Of a DNA stretch of 6,304 nt, positions 5,993-6,304 are shown piece by piece. Made by a program: the position numbers and the translations under genes. Origin of the DNA: Cryptoclostridium sp964637365. GTDB taxonomy: Bacteria > Bacillota > Dehalobacteriia > UBA7702. Position 1 is the stretch's first letter. Each line of letters opens with the position of its first letter. The DNA is taken from positions 1 through 6,304 of the forward strand of contig CAZWWH010000053.1 of NCBI GenBank assembly GCA_964637365.1. Reading direction: 5' to 3'. The notes beneath the pieces are model-generated. The model was not told the DNA's origin, did no database searches, and was given only the letters and a program-made list of their open reading frames with translations.

Positions 5993-6022
5993 CGTTTCAC
6001 TGACCGACAGGTCAGTGAAACG
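5993..6022. promoter_or_regulatory. Palindromic operator A of the efflux operon
   Basis: Perfect 13-bp arms, CGTTTCACTGACC (5993-6005) and its exact complement (6010-6022), flank GACA. The core ACTGACC-N4-GGTCAGT matches that of operator B, which it abuts. Size and symmetry are typical of sites for dimeric TetR-family repressors. It lies in the transcribed leader about 27-57 bases past the predicted start, so a bound repressor would block elongation or, together with site B, initiation. The co-transcribed TetR protein is the obvious candidate ligand; that link is inference. Confidence 0.85.
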
Positions 6023-6044
6023 TGACTGACCAACGGGTCAGTCA
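6023..6044. promoter_or_regulatory. Palindromic operator B of the efflux operon
   Basis: Perfect 9-bp arms, TGACTGACC (6023-6031) and GGTCAGTCA (6036-6044), flank AACG. It shares the core ACTGACC-N4-GGTCAGT with operator A, and the two centres are about 26 bp apart, so the dimers may bind on similar helix faces. It begins about 5 bases after the predicted transcription start and is well placed to obstruct the promoter. Confidence 0.85.
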
Positions 6045-6055
6045 AATCAGCTTCA

Positions 6056-6084
6056 ATTATACAACCGCCAAAAATCTATGTCAA
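6056..6084 (-). promoter_or_regulatory. Promoter of the RND-tetR operon
   Basis: On the minus strand both hexamers are perfect, TTGACA (6079-6084) and TATAAT (6056-6061), with a 17-bp spacer. The start is expected near 6049, immediately before operators B and A. Such a strong promoter with operators just downstream fits tight repression with high output on induction. The leader to the ATG at 5943 would be about 105 bases. Confidence 0.92.
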
Positions 6085-6163
6085 TCGAAAACAAAAGATT
6101 ACATATATATTACACAATTCATCCAGACCACCGCAAATGGGGTAACGTACAACAATCAGACAA

Positions 6164-6290
6164 CTTCCGCGGGCTTTTCATTGTGGCTTAGAGCTAGGCG
6201 GAAGGAAAAGCTCAGGCACGCCGCGTACCAAAACGTACTCAAATGTCTGGGCTTTTCCGACAACAACGCTGTCAGCCACAATGGAAAACC
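6164..6290. repeat. Nested imperfect palindrome, possible dispersed repeat or structured RNA
   Basis: Several stems nest here. An outer stem pairs CATTGTGGCT (6179-6188) with AGCCACAATG (6274-6283), extended by TTTT/AAAA and GG/CC across bulges. An inner 15-bp stem pairs 6204-6218 with 6244-6258, including two G-U pairs if read as + strand RNA. A tip GTAC-CAAAAC-GTAC lies at 6225-6238. CTTCCGC (6164-6170) can alternatively pair with GCGGAAG (6198-6204). I recognise no named RNA family. The size and shape suggest an intergenic palindromic repeat, but copy number cannot be seen here. Positions 6091-6163 show nothing else I can support. Confidence 0.6.
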
Positions 6291-6304
6291 AAACTGTCGG
6301 GTTC

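Noticed and set aside
5944..6045. N-terminal extension of the transporter to a TTG at 6045 (or ATG at 5991)
   Set aside because: The extra codons run through operators A and B and the leader, no good ribosome site precedes them, and GGGAGG sits six bases before the ATG at 5943, directly ahead of TM1.
6156..6302. 3' end of a protein gene entering from the right edge on the minus strand
   Set aside because: Two overlapping frames are open over the same palindromic element, neither shows a known domain, and both stop soon after it. A non-coding repeat is the simpler reading, though a gene end cannot be excluded at the edge.

Overview
The window reads as a chromosomal segment of a member of the Bacillota, most likely an anaerobic clostridial or related lineage. 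The main evidence is a full-length gene for SigH (Spo0H), the stationary-phase and sporulation sigma factor of that phylum, followed by a Thr-Tyr-fMet-Thr tRNA cluster of a kind found beside sigH in several Bacillota. Genus cannot be fixed from the sequence. Every gene found lies on the minus strand, so the window is read from right to left.

From the right edge: positions 6164-6290 hold a nested hairpin that looks like an intergenic palindromic repeat or structured RNA. A consensus promoter follows (6056-6084), with two back-to-back palindromic operators just downstream of it (5993-6044). These control a two-gene unit: a 1245-residue RND-type efflux transporter (2206-5943) and a TetR-family regulator (1616-2206). 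The stop codon of the first overlaps the start codon of the second by one base. The simplest reading is a self-regulated drug or lipophile efflux operon in which the TetR protein binds the palindromes and is released by a transporter substrate. The transporter carries a coiled-coil hairpin of about 200 residues inside its first porter domain. No membrane-fusion or outer-membrane partner is encoded next to it.

Next comes sigH (866-1513) with its own promoter (1552-1580). I see no clear terminator between tetR and sigH. Four tRNA genes follow (776 down to 381), driven by a perfect-consensus promoter (794-822) and closed by a strong intrinsic terminator (343-376). The Tyr-fMet spacer holds a perfect 10-bp hairpin that shares 12 nt with the neighbouring tRNA-Thr.

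The left 222 bases hold no gene. They are a dense control region for something beyond the left edge: three minus-strand promoters, each TTGACA with a 17-bp spacer; three copies of a TTCAGT/ACTGAA operator-like motif, two of which overlap -10 boxes; and a perfect 17-bp inverted repeat. This is the least explained part of the window.
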